Source of the DNA: Liolophura sinensis
Lineage: Eukaryota > Mollusca > Polyplacophora > Chitonida > Chitonidae
Direction of reading: 5' to 3'
DNA: 64,000 bases
NCBI RefSeq assembly: GCF_032854445.1
Contig: NC_088302.1
Coordinates: forward strand, 13,823,338 to 13,887,337
Within the stretch, counting starts at the first letter, position 1; each line of letters opens with the position of its first letter. The position numbers and the translations under genes were made by a program. Of this stretch, positions 11,154 through 21,429 are shown in pieces. The notes under the pieces were generated by a model, which was not told where the DNA came from, did no database searches, and saw only the letters and a program-made list of their open reading frames with translations.

Positions 11154-11654
11154 TTGTATCTACTACTATTAAACTGGTCATTTTGGAAAAAATACTGTTG
11201 TGCAATTTGCAAAACATCCAGGCTTCAGCTGTATGTGGATTCTGAAAACTCCAAACGTCTCACAGACACTGAAGAACTAGACGCTGAAATACACGCACAG
11301 TATGACATCTCTACTTGGGTTTTCTCCACACTCTATACTACTATTCCTCATACAGATTTGATTGATAGAATTTCACCACTAATTGTACTGGTGTTTAATA
11401 TAAATGGTGAGCGCTACATTAACCTCAAAGGCAAAAATCCTTCTTCAGTCGCACTCGGTACAAGGGTTACCATTCATGGCATATTTCGTTGTTCAAAGAG
11501 TTGCTTGAATTTCTCATTAATAACATCTAATGTGAAATTTGGGGAAACCTTTGGTAACAGTGTACAGTTATTCCGATGGATAAAATTTGTGCGCCCTTCT
11601 TACTGTCCTATACCCGTTCTCGTAAGAATACGACTATGTACAGAAACTATTTAG
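11154..11654 (+). pseudogene. Penelope-like RT fragment (core)
   Basis: A 166-codon frame. Its middle contains ISTWVFSTLYTTIPHTDLID, matching the FSTLYT.IPH segment of the RT core. The first 30 and the last 70 residues are less convincing, which suggests indels inside. It lies downstream of 10707-10961 in the expected order. Confidence 0.55.
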
Positions 11655-12036
11655 GAATAATCCTCTGCTGGCTTTAAACAATCCATGTAGAGCAAATGCT
11701 GTGAAAGATATACGTCCACCTTTCCTGGATTTAAAGGAAACCATAGACTCTCCATACAGTACGTCTTATCTGGATCTATATTTACAACGTGTAATGCGAG
11801 CTCGGTATTTTCCCACATAGCATTAGTATCGCTTTGGCTGAATCTTGTACACGGAAGAACAAGAAAACTGTATGCGACTCAGCTAAGCTGTATTCATTCT
11901 ATTGAGGTCACTTCTACTCGCTGGCTGAAATATATCTAATCCATTTTTATAAACCATGGGGCTTTTTTGTCTTGAATAATGAGAAATGATGAAAAGTGAA
12001 AAGATTAATCTGGCATTATGAGACGATAAATTTACC

Positions 12037-12186
12037 TATTTATTTATTTGATTATTGTTTTACACCTTCTTCAAGAATATTTCATTTCTACGACGGCGGC
12101 CAGCATTATGGTGCGAGGAAACCGGGTTTTGCCCGGGGAAAATTTATGACCATCTGCAGGTTTTTGGCAGACCTTCCCATACACGA
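12037..12186 (-). mobile_element. SINE body fragment (minus strand)
   Basis: Plus-strand order is (TATT)n tail, 'tttgattattgttttacacc', 'tacgacggcggccagcatta', 'gcccgggg', 'cagaccttccca'. It lacks the tRNA head. It sits inside the Penelope-like remnant and so is younger than it. Confidence 0.85.
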
Positions 12187-12525
12187 AAAGTTTAATAAAA
12201 AGTGGGTGTGTCATTTTTCTTAAATTAAGACATGAAGATCAATTCAAGCAAACGTAGAATTCGTAGGAGAAAATGTCTTACACAGGCTATTCCTATGTTG
12301 TATTTAATCATGAGTTTAGGTTACAACCATACCTCTCAATGAACTTCTGATGACCACCTACCGATGAAATTGGCAGATGACGTGGTGTTGCATTACGTAA
12401 TAGAATAGACCATGTTACAATAGCCAGACAAGTACCACTATCTGTCCGACATTTACTTGCTCTCGCAAATAGTACTTGCCGAATAAATATTACAATCATC
12501 CGGACTTTACGACAAGAGAAATAGT

Positions 12526-12804
12526 TTGAACTTTGTCATTGTAAATTGTCCTTACTTGGCCAGCAATATAATGAAGGGTTCGGCATTTGGCGTGTACATA
12601 TCTCGGCTGGTAGCATTTGTTAGATCCTGCGTGTTATGTGAGGATTTCAATCCATCTCAACAGTTATTACTGCAAAAACTAGTGTGTCAAGGTGATTTCG
12701 TCAAACGCCTTCACCCAAAGTTTGTCATGTTTTACAATGAGAATAATTTTCTTGTACTTAAATATAGACAGAGCGCCCAGAATCTCTGGCGCTGTGCTTC
12801 ATGA
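12526..12804 (+). pseudogene. Penelope-like RT fragment (C-terminal region)
   Basis: A frame reading NFVIVNCPYLASNI, SAFGVYISRLVAFVRSC, LVCQGDFVKRL and FYNENNFLVLKYRQSAQNLW. This is the conserved segment that follows the RT core in these elements. The frame extends upstream (KRNSL at about 12510) without an ATG. It is separated from the core by the inserted stretch. Confidence 0.6.
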
Positions 12805-12921
12805 TTCTGTCTAACTCCACTTAACCGGCGTCGTCGTCACCAGGGTTCAGCAAGTAGTAGGCAGAGGATGATGTCAATAAATAAACACATCTTTCCTAGA
12901 GGTACTACAAATATAAACTGA

Positions 12922-13045
12922 CCAATACATTTAGTTAATCTTTCAATTAATTCTGTCACAGAAAGACAAAATGGAACCTGACCCTCAATACATTAAGTTA
13001 ATCTCTCAAAGAATTAATTCTGTCATAGAAAGACAAAATGGAACC
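12922..13045. repeat. two-copy tandem duplication, unit about 65 bp
   Basis: The block with 'ttagttaatct', 'attaattctgtca' and 'agaaagacaaaatggaacc' occurs twice in a row with a few differences. Confidence 0.85.
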
Positions 13046-13078
13046 GTATCCTTAATCGTAAAAGTCTCAATGCATCTA

Positions 13079-13308
13079 CTGCAGCACTGAGAGTAAAACC
13101 AGAGCATCGACAACGGTGGGATAGTTGGCAATTGGTGACGCGTGGTACATGTACGCCTACCAGTGAAATCCGGGATCTTGTCAATTTAACACAGTGTAGG
13201 TTTTATTTCAACTGTTAACTTCATGTATATGCGTAAAAAGTAAACACCCCTTAGCACCATGGCTTAAGCAGAATTAGGGGGAAAAATGCACGTATGTAAG
13301 TTACAATT
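13079..13308 (-). repeat. dispersed repeat family R1, copy D (reverse)
   Basis: Its reverse complement has 'aattctgcttaagccatggt', 'tttactttttacgcatatac', 'ccaactatcccaccgttgtc' and 'ctctggttttactctcagtg', in the same order as copies B and C. Confidence 0.7.
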
Positions 13309-14599
13309 TAGTAAATCTCACATGTTCAGAATCATTGGAATGTTGTGTCGTCCATGTCAATACTTAGTCTTTTCAGGACAGCAGTTCTCGGTGTTTAAAG
13401 GGAGACTACTCCGCAAGTCAAGACAATTTCACTGCAGGGACCGAATGCTGAAGAGAACTGAATTAGACTTCTGTGGCTTGTCAGTATGCTTCTTACTTTC
13501 ACCTACATGTGTATAATAGGCTAGAGAAGACTGAGCAGGTCAATAAACTAATGAGGGATGACTGGGCACCGGAAATGACGGCATTTCATTGCGACGCATC
13601 CTTAATCCCAGAATTACAGATTGGGATGAATCAACGCCCCATGAGGGCGTATCTCAATCGAAAGCAGCTTGTTTGTGTAATCTCCCTAACGAATCACTTT
13701 ACATTTTTTCCAATACGTTAAGTCAAGCTATGTGATTTAAAATAGGAAAATCGTTGAAATTACAGCGATGAAGTGGGTAGACGAGATCAATCCAATTTTG
13801 GCCAATCAAGCACGTTTGCTCTGGATTGTGCCATCATGACTGAGATGGCAGTAACATCCATTTACTTTGCGGAAAGATTGTAGTAATATCCAGAAAGGTT
13901 ATCTTCAGCAAGAGATTAGACATACATGTACAAGCTGGTTTGAAACTTAGCCTATACTCACCTAATCAGCCATTAATCAACCCATTTGATTCCGATTACT
14001 GGCTATGCTCAAATGTACTCAAATGTAAGCGTTAAAGAGGCTGTTCAGTGTAAGTTCAAACGAATGTTAGCTATCATTTCAAAATAGCACAAATAATTAC
14101 CTTTCACAAAATATCAGCCTAGTGTAGTCGTTCAAAATCGGGAAGAAAAAATCCTAAAGTTCACATCTTAACTTTTGAAACTTTTAGAACGACTTCAAGA
14201 CATGTAAGAGCTTAATATTTATTAAAATGAAATAATTTTAGCTATTCTTGATAAATACAGAAAATTCCTTTGGATTAGCTAATATGGATTTCTGGCCAAG
14301 TTATAGTCAATAATCGCAAAACCCATTTCCAAAACAACCTAAACATCAGTAGCCAAGTAGTATGTTAGGAATAATATATAACACATGATGAATGCCGTAG
14401 TCTATGGATAAAGTTCAGTTCGAATACAAAATTATGTATTTTAGTAGCTCACTTATTGCAACTGTTCTACAGCACCTATCCGCGGGTTAAGCGGGATCCC
14501 GGGACATCCTGAACACTCTGTCCATATTTACCAAATGGATCCTGCTCCAGGACGAGTTATAAATCTTCCAGGCCAAATCTCTTTGCATATCTTTTTATC
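13309..14599. other. intergenic, no gene recognised
   Basis: Short frames at 13286-13721 show no recognisable domain. No repeats were recognised up to the minisatellite. Confidence 0.3.
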
Positions 14600-15172
14600 A
14601 AGGCCTCGGTGATAGTAAACGATATTTTGTCTCGGGGCCTATGTGACAGTAAATGATCTCTTCGGTTGTTCTCCGGGCGTCTTTGAAGGAAACGATCTTT
14701 TCCGTTGCTCTCGGGACCTCGGGCGTCTTTGAAGTAAACGATCTTTTCCGTTGCTCTCGGGACCTCGGTGATAGTAAACGATCTCTTCCGTTGTTCTCGG
14801 GGCCTCTGTGACAGTAAACGATGTCTTCCTTTGCGCTCGGGGCCTCTGTGATAGTAAATGATCTCTTCGGTTGTTCTCCGGGCGTCTTTGAAGTAAACGA
14901 CCGCTTCCGTTGTTCTCGGGGCCTCGGTGATAGTAAACGATCTCTTCCGTTGTCTCAGGGCCTCGGTGATAGTAAACGATGTCTTCCTGTGCGCTCGGGG
15001 CCTCTGTGACAGTAAATGATCTCTTCGGTTGTTCTCCGGGCATCTGTGAAGTAAACGATCTCTTCCGATGTTCTCAGGGCCTCGGTGATAGTAAACGATC
15101 TCTTCCGTTGTCACGGGGCCTCGGTGACAGTAAACGATCTCTTCCGTTGTTCTGGGGGCCTCGGTGAGAGTA
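14600..15172. repeat. minisatellite, unit about 40 bp, about 14 units
   Basis: The unit alternates 'ctcggggcctcggtgatagt' with 'aaacgatctcttccgttgtt'. Variants are 'ctccgggcgtctttgaagta' and a 'gtcttcctttgcgctcgggg' type. The order of variants repeats about every 170-200 bases, so there is a higher-order structure of several monomers. Long minus-strand frames (14557-15114, 14639-15043) exist only because the unit contains few stops. The period is not a multiple of three and the frame drifts through the same DNA, so coding is unlikely. Confidence 0.92.
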
Positions 15173-15329
15173 TTAACAATTGATTATGTTCTCGTGTGTG
15201 GTCTTGCATGAGCTATAAATATTATACCAGCGTACTGCATGGGTATACGGCCTGATATTTCGTCGAGATGATCAATATTTTCACGAGCCCGAATTATCAC
15301 GATGAAGAGCATTAAGTATAACTTTTCAT

Positions 15330-15910
15330 TATTTATACATTAGTGAAATCCCAGTTTTTCCTTCACTGATAAAAAGGATATCTTCACCGGCTAGATATAA
15401 CTTTTGTTATTACATTTTGCTATTACACTGTTGGAGACCTTGAAATTTTCCTGGACTGCATTACAAGGCCGTGCACTTCCGCGCAATATATGGTTCACCA
15501 AAAAACAGGTAGAAATTCTTCATGTACTTAATTTACGTAAATACCTATATTTCATTAGCATTAAGCACCTTTGTAGAATGTATGATTACTTACAGACAGC
15601 GTTTAAAACTGTAAAAAAGTTTTGTAAGCGCGGACGTGAACGAAATAACAGCACATACGAATAGAATCAGAAATACGACGAAGATGGCACATTGCTCACG
15701 GATGTAACAGATAAACTGATACGCATTTATATACATGCAGAGAAAATGTCAGGATATAAATAATAAATAGAATACTGCAAAGTGAAGGTTGAATACCATA
15801 AATATTGTTCTCGTGGAAGGTAGAAATGATATCATATCAAATGTTATCATTTCCACCTCTCACTTGAACAATATTTATGGTATTCAACCTTCACTGTGCA
15901 ATATCCTCCG
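15330..15910 (+). repeat. left arm of large inverted duplication
   Basis: It matches the reverse complement of 17470-18445 in several collinear blocks: 'attatttatacat' with 'gtgaaatcccagt', 'cttttgttattacattttgc' followed by 'tattacact', 'aaggccgtgcacttccgcgc' followed by 'aatatat', 'gcattaagcacctttgtaga', 'gataaactgatacgcattta', and 'aggatataaataataaatag' leading into the palindromic MITE. The arms differ by indels and substitutions, so the event is not very recent. Confidence 0.85.
15772..15904. mobile_element. palindromic (fold-back) MITE-like element, copy 1
   Basis: The left half 'agtgaaggttgaataccata', 'aatattgttc' is followed by its reverse complement 'gaacaatatttatggtattc', 'aaccttcact'. 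The arms are about 60 bases, meeting at an AT-rich centre (gatatcatatcaaatgttatc). Nearly the whole element is one hairpin. There is no coding capacity. A second copy, split by an insertion, lies at 17470-17970. Confidence 0.85.
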
Positions 15911-16263
15911 GTCTTGAATTAATACAGATACTAAGCAAACTTTCAACGGTATTTTGCCGCTGTCACGACTTACATGGTGTGAAGAAGAGCACAGGCCCCA
16001 GCTAGAGACCCTGGTTTCGCTTAGAGAAAATAGTTGACTTATTTGAACTGCTAGACAGTCATTTTCGTTCCAGTTTGCAAGGGTTTGCCATTTAATTGTC
16101 TCAAAACGATGTTACGAGAGGTCTTCCCACGTGATGTTGTTGTTAGCTGCTGAATCACCAATACTCATTTGTAACTGAAGGCAAGGAAAGCCCTACATTG
16201 TCGACGAGCGACGAGATTTCAGACAACGAAGCACGATATTTGTCTTCGTACCTCTCGCATTGC
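15911..16263. other. spacer inside the inverted duplication
   Basis: No gene recognised. Confidence 0.3.
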
Positions 16264-16840
16264 GTGCAAGAAAAGCAGCGACTTTGGATACATTATTCAA
16301 CTTTACTTATAAAAAGACGCAGTTTCATAAAATCCGCCAATTAGTGTCAGGAAATAGTTTTTATTGCTCTGCTAGAACAGTAAAAAAAGCGATATTTATG
16401 TGAAGAGAAGTTGCACGCTAGAGCTCATTATAGCGTGTTACACCATAAACCATCCAGATTGCATGTTTTTCCAGTGGCAGTAACACCATCAATTAGTATG
16501 CAATGTTTTCACCGTCACAAAAGCTATAGATTCTAAAATGCACGGTTTATGTTTTTAACTCAGTGTTGAATGTACCTTCTGAGAGAAAAAAACCCTTGCA
16601 ACATAGCTGATTGTAAGTTTTAATTTTACTCTTTCTGTAATCATTTTGCGAAATTAACACTGAGAGAGATGTGTCGTGTTTTGGCTTCTCCCAAGCTGAT
16701 CGTCAGTGATCTATGGGCCACGGCTGTTCGTTACTGCCAAACGGAAAGGTTATTAGCGGATTTGTCATTACGGACGAGCAAGCGGGTGTTAATGCTGCTT
16801 GTTTAATTGTTAGATAACAAACCCCAGGTATACGTACATA
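16264..16840 (+). repeat. dispersed repeat family R2, copy 1
   Basis: Collinear with 26313-26925 in direct orientation. Shared blocks include 'gtgcaagaaaagcag' (near match), 'ccatccagattgca', 'gagagagatgtgtcgtgt', 'ggcttctcccaagctgatcg', 'gatctatgggccacggctgt', 'ttacggacgag' (near match) and 'gcgggtgttaatgctgc'. The last 200 bases are the best conserved. In one frame both copies read SMGHGCSLLPNG followed by GF.ITDE.AGVNAAC. Copy 1 has a stop just before, so it is not an intact exon. Confidence 0.75.
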
Positions 16841-17469
16841 GGACTGTTCGTCTTAGACGTAATCAGAAGAGAACCAGGTAACTAATAACCTGCGCCTTCA
16901 AGAGCCAGAAGACAGATGCAGACCCATGGCTAATTTATGTAATATGTAAAAACCTCTATACACACATGAACTTTAACTCTATCGTTTACATATAACATCT
17001 GGTTATTTATAGCTCTTTTTGCTCTAGACATGGTAAACCTTGGCGAAGTAGATCATATACACGCAGCATTACAGGCTGTATGCAGATATAGGGTAAGATT
17101 TTAAAGTGTGACATGGGTGATGAATGCCCAATGGTCAGTCCAGGGCAAAAATATTTTACCTCTTTGCTTTAGAATTATGTTCTTTAGTCTTTTGTACAAT
17201 GTTTCAATATGAAAGCCTTGTGAGAATATTATTAATTTTTAATGCCTTTTTTTGTCCCCATAGTCGTGATTCACACTAAATGTGTTGTGGAGAACAGCGA
17301 CTGACAGCAAATTACACCTGTGCGGTGGGGTTTAGCGATGCTGGTAATCAGACTTTTGCAGAAGAGGAATATGAGGAAGAAGAAGCAACTTAGTAGACTG
17401 AAAAAAAAGAACAACAAAACATCATTGTGAAAAAATAGTTTCCTTTTTTGATTTACGTGGTTATATAGA
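16841..17469. other. spacer, no gene recognised
   Basis: AT-rich sequence between repeat R2 copy 1 and the right arm of the inverted duplication. Confidence 0.3.
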
Positions 17470-18445
17470 GGATATTGCGCAGTGAAGGTTGAATACCATA
17501 AGTATTGTTCGAGTGAGAGGTGGAAATGATAACATTTGATATGATATCATTTGATATGATATCACCTTTGAGTCCGCTTCGGGACCGGTAGATCCAGGAT
17601 CAATCCTTAATCGAGTCACACCTAAAGCTTTAAAAGAGGAAGTTGTAACTTCCTCCCTTGGCGTTCAGCATGAAGGGGATAGTGCAACGACTGGGTGACC
17701 CGTATCAGTATAATGGCTCGGGCGGGGCGGCTTACTTGCCTTCGGTAAGTCGTCTCAGTGAAGCAGCACTAGATAAAAGAGCGGTGGAAATCCGTCCTGC
17801 TACAAGGAGGCACATTACACGTACATGCACCCTAAGGATTCCTTCGTCGTCATATGACTGAAAAATTGTTGAGTACGACGTTAGACCCCAAGCACTCACT
17901 CACTCACTCACTCACCTTTTAGAACAATGTTTATGGTATTCAACTTTCACTGTGCAATATTCTATTTATTATTTATATCCTGAAATTTTCTCTACATGTA
18001 TATAAATGCGTATTAGTTTATCTGTTTATCAGCACCGCGCTAACAAAACCTTTTCACAGTTTTTAACGCTGTTTCTAAGTAATTATACGTTCTACAAAGG
18101 TGCCTAATGCTAATGCAATATAGGTACTTACGTCAATTAAGCACACGAAGAATTCCTACGTGTTTTTTTTTTTTGACGAACTATATATTGCGCGGAAGTG
18201 CACGGCCTTGTGATGCGGTCCGCGAAGATTTCACGGCCCTGAGATATCACCTGCTGACTGCATGAAGTGACACAATGAATGTAGCAGACGGCATGTACAA
18301 AAGTAGTTGCAGCAAGGTCAACTGTGGGTCATGGGTGAAGGTCTCCAGCAGTGTAATAGCAAAATGTAATAACAAAAGTGATATGTAACTAGTGAAAATA
18401 TCATTTCAGTGGATATACTGGGATTTCATTGATGTATAAATAATA
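17470..18445 (-). repeat. right arm of large inverted duplication (with nested insertion)
   Basis: The reverse-orientation partner of 15330-15910. It begins with the palindromic MITE (17470-17562 and 17920-17970), which is interrupted by the SINE-like element at 17570-17912. It continues through 'aatgcgtattagtttatctg', 'ctacaaaggtgcctaatgct', 'gcgcggaagtgcacggcctt' and 'gcaaaatgtaataacaaaag' to 'tgatgtataaataat'. An extra GC-richer stretch at 18215-18330 has no counterpart in the left arm. Confidence 0.85.
17570..17912 (+). mobile_element. SINE-like element with (CACT)n tail, complete, with target-site duplication
   Basis: The body starts 'gagtccgcttcgggaccggt', continues through 'gtatcagtataatggctcgg' and 'gtggaaatccgtcctgctac', and ends 'tgagtacgacgttagacccc' plus a CACTCACTCACT tail. 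The sequence TCACCTTT occurs at 17562-17569 and again at 17912-17919, so the element has target duplications and split a MITE palindrome. A diverged relative is at 8568-8791. No tRNA A/B boxes were confirmed, so SINE is a size-and-tail-based call. Confidence 0.75.
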
Positions 18446-18461
18446 AATAGAGATTCTACAA

Positions 18462-18578
18462 CGAGAGACCCTGTGTTACGATGGATATGACTGTTAACTT
18501 TCAGAATCACAAGCCTCTGGCGAGTGATTCTGAAAATTAATAGACGAGAGTGATACTCATTGTAACACAGGGACTCGA
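18462..18578. repeat. imperfect palindrome (MITE-like hairpin), about 117 bp
   Basis: The left arm 'cgagagaccctgtgttac' plus 'actttcagaatcac' pairs with the right arm 'gtgattctgaaaatt' plus 'gtaacacagggactcg'. It is a second fold-back element next to the inverted duplication, with different termini from the 15772 type. Confidence 0.75.
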
Positions 18579-18786
18579 ATTGAATTATCTTTTTCTCACA
18601 CAACACAAAATTTTCACTTTTTAAGTCGCTTAAACACGTCCGGATCATTAAGAAACGAGTTTCGCTGGCTTTTTCATAGTCATGAATATTTATGAGATCA
18701 GAAGCCTTTTTACCGTTCGAAAACAAGATATAAACATTACGAAACACAACACAGGACACAAAAACAAGCCTCTCAATGACTAATAG

Positions 18787-19422
18787 TTATAGCTGACAAG
18801 TAAAAGAAATGTGCCTGTTTAGAGCATTGTCCGGACGGATTGTAGTATTTACACCACTAATGATAGCTTGCAAGACACTGTGGGCGATGACCTCTGGGTG
18901 CTGTTTCCTGGCTCCATTGATATCAACTGGCATCCTTGAAAGCCCATCGACATCACAGTTTGTGTTACCTGGTTTGTACCTTATTGTGAATTCGAAGTCC
19001 GACAATTCGGCAACCCATCTGTGCCGTGTACTGTCCAGTCAATGGGTGGTTGTCACTATAAACCTCAAATCCAGGAGAGCAATATAGGTAATCACGAAAT
19101 CTCTCGCAGATCGCCCATTTGAGAGCTAGGAACTCCGAATTACTTCCCCGAATGCAGGTAATACTTCTGTAGGAGTTAATGTCCTCGACCCATATGCAAC
19201 CACAGCGAACTGACCATTGTCCCTCGTTTGGTACAACACAGCTCCTAAGCCCTTTGGTGCTGCATCTACATGAAGAATGAACTTCTTACCAAAATCTGGG
19301 TACACCATGACACGTTCGGACAGCAGATCATCAACCAGTTCATCTAGTGTTTCTTGATGTTCAGCAGTCAACTGGACAGTTTGTGTAGGATTTACTTGGG
19401 CGTATTTGGACTTTTTACGCAA
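18787..19422 (-). pseudogene. Gypsy RNase H domain remnant
   Basis: Two frames join at about 19010-19130. The upstream one has KKFILHVDAAPKGLGAVLYQ with the first catalytic aspartate (VDA). The downstream one has DFEFTIRYKPGNTNCDVDGL ending in SRMP, the usual end of RNase H. The middle, with the remaining catalytic residues, is frame-disrupted. The sequence after SRMP is the start of the connection to an integrase that is missing. Confidence 0.8.
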
Positions 19423-20062
19423 TTTTGGCTTCTGAGGGGAATCCTTCCTTTTCTAGAGATCATACAGCACTTTTGCTCGTCCAGAAAAAAATCTGATAAG
19501 CCTAACATCTGCCTCAGCTGTCCTACCGTGTGTGGAGGAGTGTCTTTGAGTTTTCGCACAGGCTCTTTCTCAGCCCGGTACATCCGATAGCCATCCCTTG
19601 ACACCAGGTGACCAAAATATCGAACCTCTTCTCGAAAAATCTCACACTTCTTTGGTATCAGTTTTATTTCTCTGTCCCTGAGCCAGCAAAGAACTTGTCT
19701 AGTGTGCTGAAGGTAGTCGTCAAAGGTATCGCTGAGTAATGAACAGAGATCTTGTCCCGCATGTCACTAAGGATTTCCTCCATTAAGGATTGAAAGACGC
19801 CTGGCCAACCAGAAAGGCCGAAGGGAAATCTGTTCCATTCGTACAGTCACCGAGGACTAATGAATCCTGTCATGCGCCGACACTCTTCCTTCACAAACCC
19901 GTGATGGTAGGCCTTCCCTTGATCCAGTATCGAAAACCAGCATTTCCCGCCTAAAGTGTTCAAGGCATCCTGAATTCTTGGAATTGGCAGCCTCGGCGGA
20001 ACAGCCTTCCGATTTAGCTTCCGGTAGTCTAGAGAGTCGTCCTTTTCCCGGACGCAAACCAT
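19392..20062 (-). pseudogene. Gypsy reverse transcriptase remnant, active site lost
   Basis: The finger/palm part reads DDSLDYRKLNRKAVPPRLPI, then PRIQDALNTLGGKCWFSILD and QGKAYHHGFV. The thumb part reads VSRDGYRMYRAEKEPVRKLK and LRQMLGLSDFF. Around 19725-19745 the minus strand reads KISVHY and then, after a frame change, SDTFDDYLQHTRQ. The box expected between them (Y-x-D-D and following hydrophobics) is missing, consistent with a deletion of about 19 bases. The polymerase cannot be functional. Confidence 0.8.
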
Positions 20063-20090
20063 TCGAAAACTGTTATTTACTTTTCCTTAC

Positions 20091-20636
20091 TCACTCATTC
20101 TTGATCAGCGTTATTAAATTGTCTTTGACTTCCTGGTAGAGAGGAAATGGAACGGATATGTAGTTCTGCTGAACTGGTGAATCATCTGTTAACTTAATGT
20201 CTAACTGCAGGTCTGGGGCAAGGCCACTGTCATTTTCATCCTTTGCAAACACGGAGGATTCTTCATACAACATTTGCGTGACTTTACATTTCTGTTCTTC
20301 TGTTAGACAACTGTTTGTTAAGTCAGTTTGCGGATGCCACAGTCCCTTTCCATGATTATGTGTAACATCTGACTCTGATGTTTCTACATACTTTACAACA
20401 TTTATGGGAATGACAGTTTGAATTTGATGCAATGTGCCACCATGGCAACCACCCTGAATTCTAACTTCCTGTGTTAACCCATTTGTTACAACTACATGAA
20501 CAGCCACTCTGGTCCCTCTGTTAACAGTCACCAATGAACCATGGACCTCTACACCTTCAGGCCACAAATGCTCCACATTTTGCTCAAACATTACATCTGA
20601 ATGATCATCGACTCTGGCTCTTGTGAAACATTTCAT
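20091..20636 (-). pseudogene. Gypsy Pol fragment linking protease and RT
   Basis: A 181-codon frame with CFTRARVDD, TVIPINVVKY, LTEEQKCKVTQMLYEESSVF and DLQLDIKLTDDSPVQQNYIS near its end, which is the entry segment of a Gypsy RT. It overlaps the protease frame at 20636 with a frame change. The natural protein would have run through, so this is frameshift damage. Confidence 0.75.
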
Positions 20637-21379
20637 TACAACAGTCTCTCGGGCTGGTAGCTTTTTCTACCTGTAGTTACAAAGCCCAATTCTGTGTTTG
20701 TTTCCTGATTAATTAAGTTAACCACAGCAGTCAATGTCCTCTTATCTACAGTGGGTAAACCTGACTGAATCAAATTAACCTTAAAGTCAAGTCCACTTTC
20801 ACTACTGTTGTCCATATAGAATTTGATCACACTGTATCCTATAATAGTCTCACCCATACCCTTTACATCGGACACCAGGAAGGGGACACTAAATTCCTGC
20901 CTGCTATTGTCTCCTAGTAAACAAAAGTTTATTGGGAGCCAACCCTTGAATGGGATATTGATCCCATTAGCTGCTGATACTGTTAAATTACTGTTTCCAA
21001 GAATATCTGCCATAGGTTTTATTTCAGGTTGAGGTAAGTGTTCTTTAACCCACTGAATTGGCAAGAGACACACCTGTGCCCCAGTGTCCCACAGAACTTC
21101 AGTTTTTATGCCCTCTATAGTACACAGCATTTTACACCTGTTGCCAACTAAATTTATCATTTGTACTTGAGTTCTGGTTGTTGGTTCTGGCCGTAGACAA
21201 TCTCGTGGTTTTTCCAGTTGTTGAATGGATGAACACACAGGTTTATGACTTCGCCAATGTACTGTCTGACAGTCTATTGGACAGTATGCGACGGAATTAC
21301 ATCCGGTATACTGCAACATCATTGTCAGCAGTTTGCCACACTGAACACAACCAGGTGGGGATTCATTCCTGGTCATCAC
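20636..21379 (-). pseudogene. MYND zinc finger plus retroviral-type aspartic protease (Gypsy)
   Basis: A 247-codon frame. Residues about 10-49 fit a MYND finger: CVQCGK, then YTGCNSVAYC, then DCQTVHWRSHKPVC, giving the expected series of seven cysteines and one histidine in order. About 60 residues later VLWDTGAQVCLLP carries the protease DTGA active-site triad, followed by GETIIGYSVIKF, the second conserved part of the fold. MYND fingers normally bind proline-rich peptides in host regulators, and here the finger is part of a retroelement polyprotein. The frame lacks a Gag start and is preceded by a separate zinc-knuckle frame, so it is a fragment of a larger polyprotein. Confidence 0.8.
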
Positions 21380-21429
21380 GCTCCCCTCTGTGGTGACATG
21401 TTGTCGTTTCCCCTACGGTTTCCTTTCCC

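Larger units (their letters stand above)
10260..12804 (+). mobile_element. Penelope-like retroelement remnant, interrupted
   Basis: Translated pieces in several frames follow the order of a Penelope-like reverse transcriptase. They are an upstream part with FNYAKRAKDF and LLVRGPKYRE (10370-10580), KYVIVPAEKATNNIRFV (10807-10857), a FIVELRSSTTKLVS segment (about 11120), FSTLYTTIPHTDLIDRI (about 11320-11370), LDLKETIDSPYSTSYLDLYL (11730-11790), and finally KRNSLNFVIVNCPYLASNI with AFGVYISRL (12510-12615). Stops and frame changes separate them. A stretch of about 700 bases with a SINE at 12037-12186 splits the last two pieces. The family assignment rests on remembered conserved phrases. No GIY-YIG nuclease domain was seen. 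Confidence 0.65.

Noticed and set aside
14557-15114. 185-codon minus-strand repeat protein
   Set aside because: Lies wholly in a 40-bp minisatellite whose period is not a multiple of three, and alternative frames over the same DNA are also open.
18406-18759. 117-codon minus-strand frame
   Set aside because: Crosses the palindrome at 18462-18578 and the end of the inverted duplication, with no domain.
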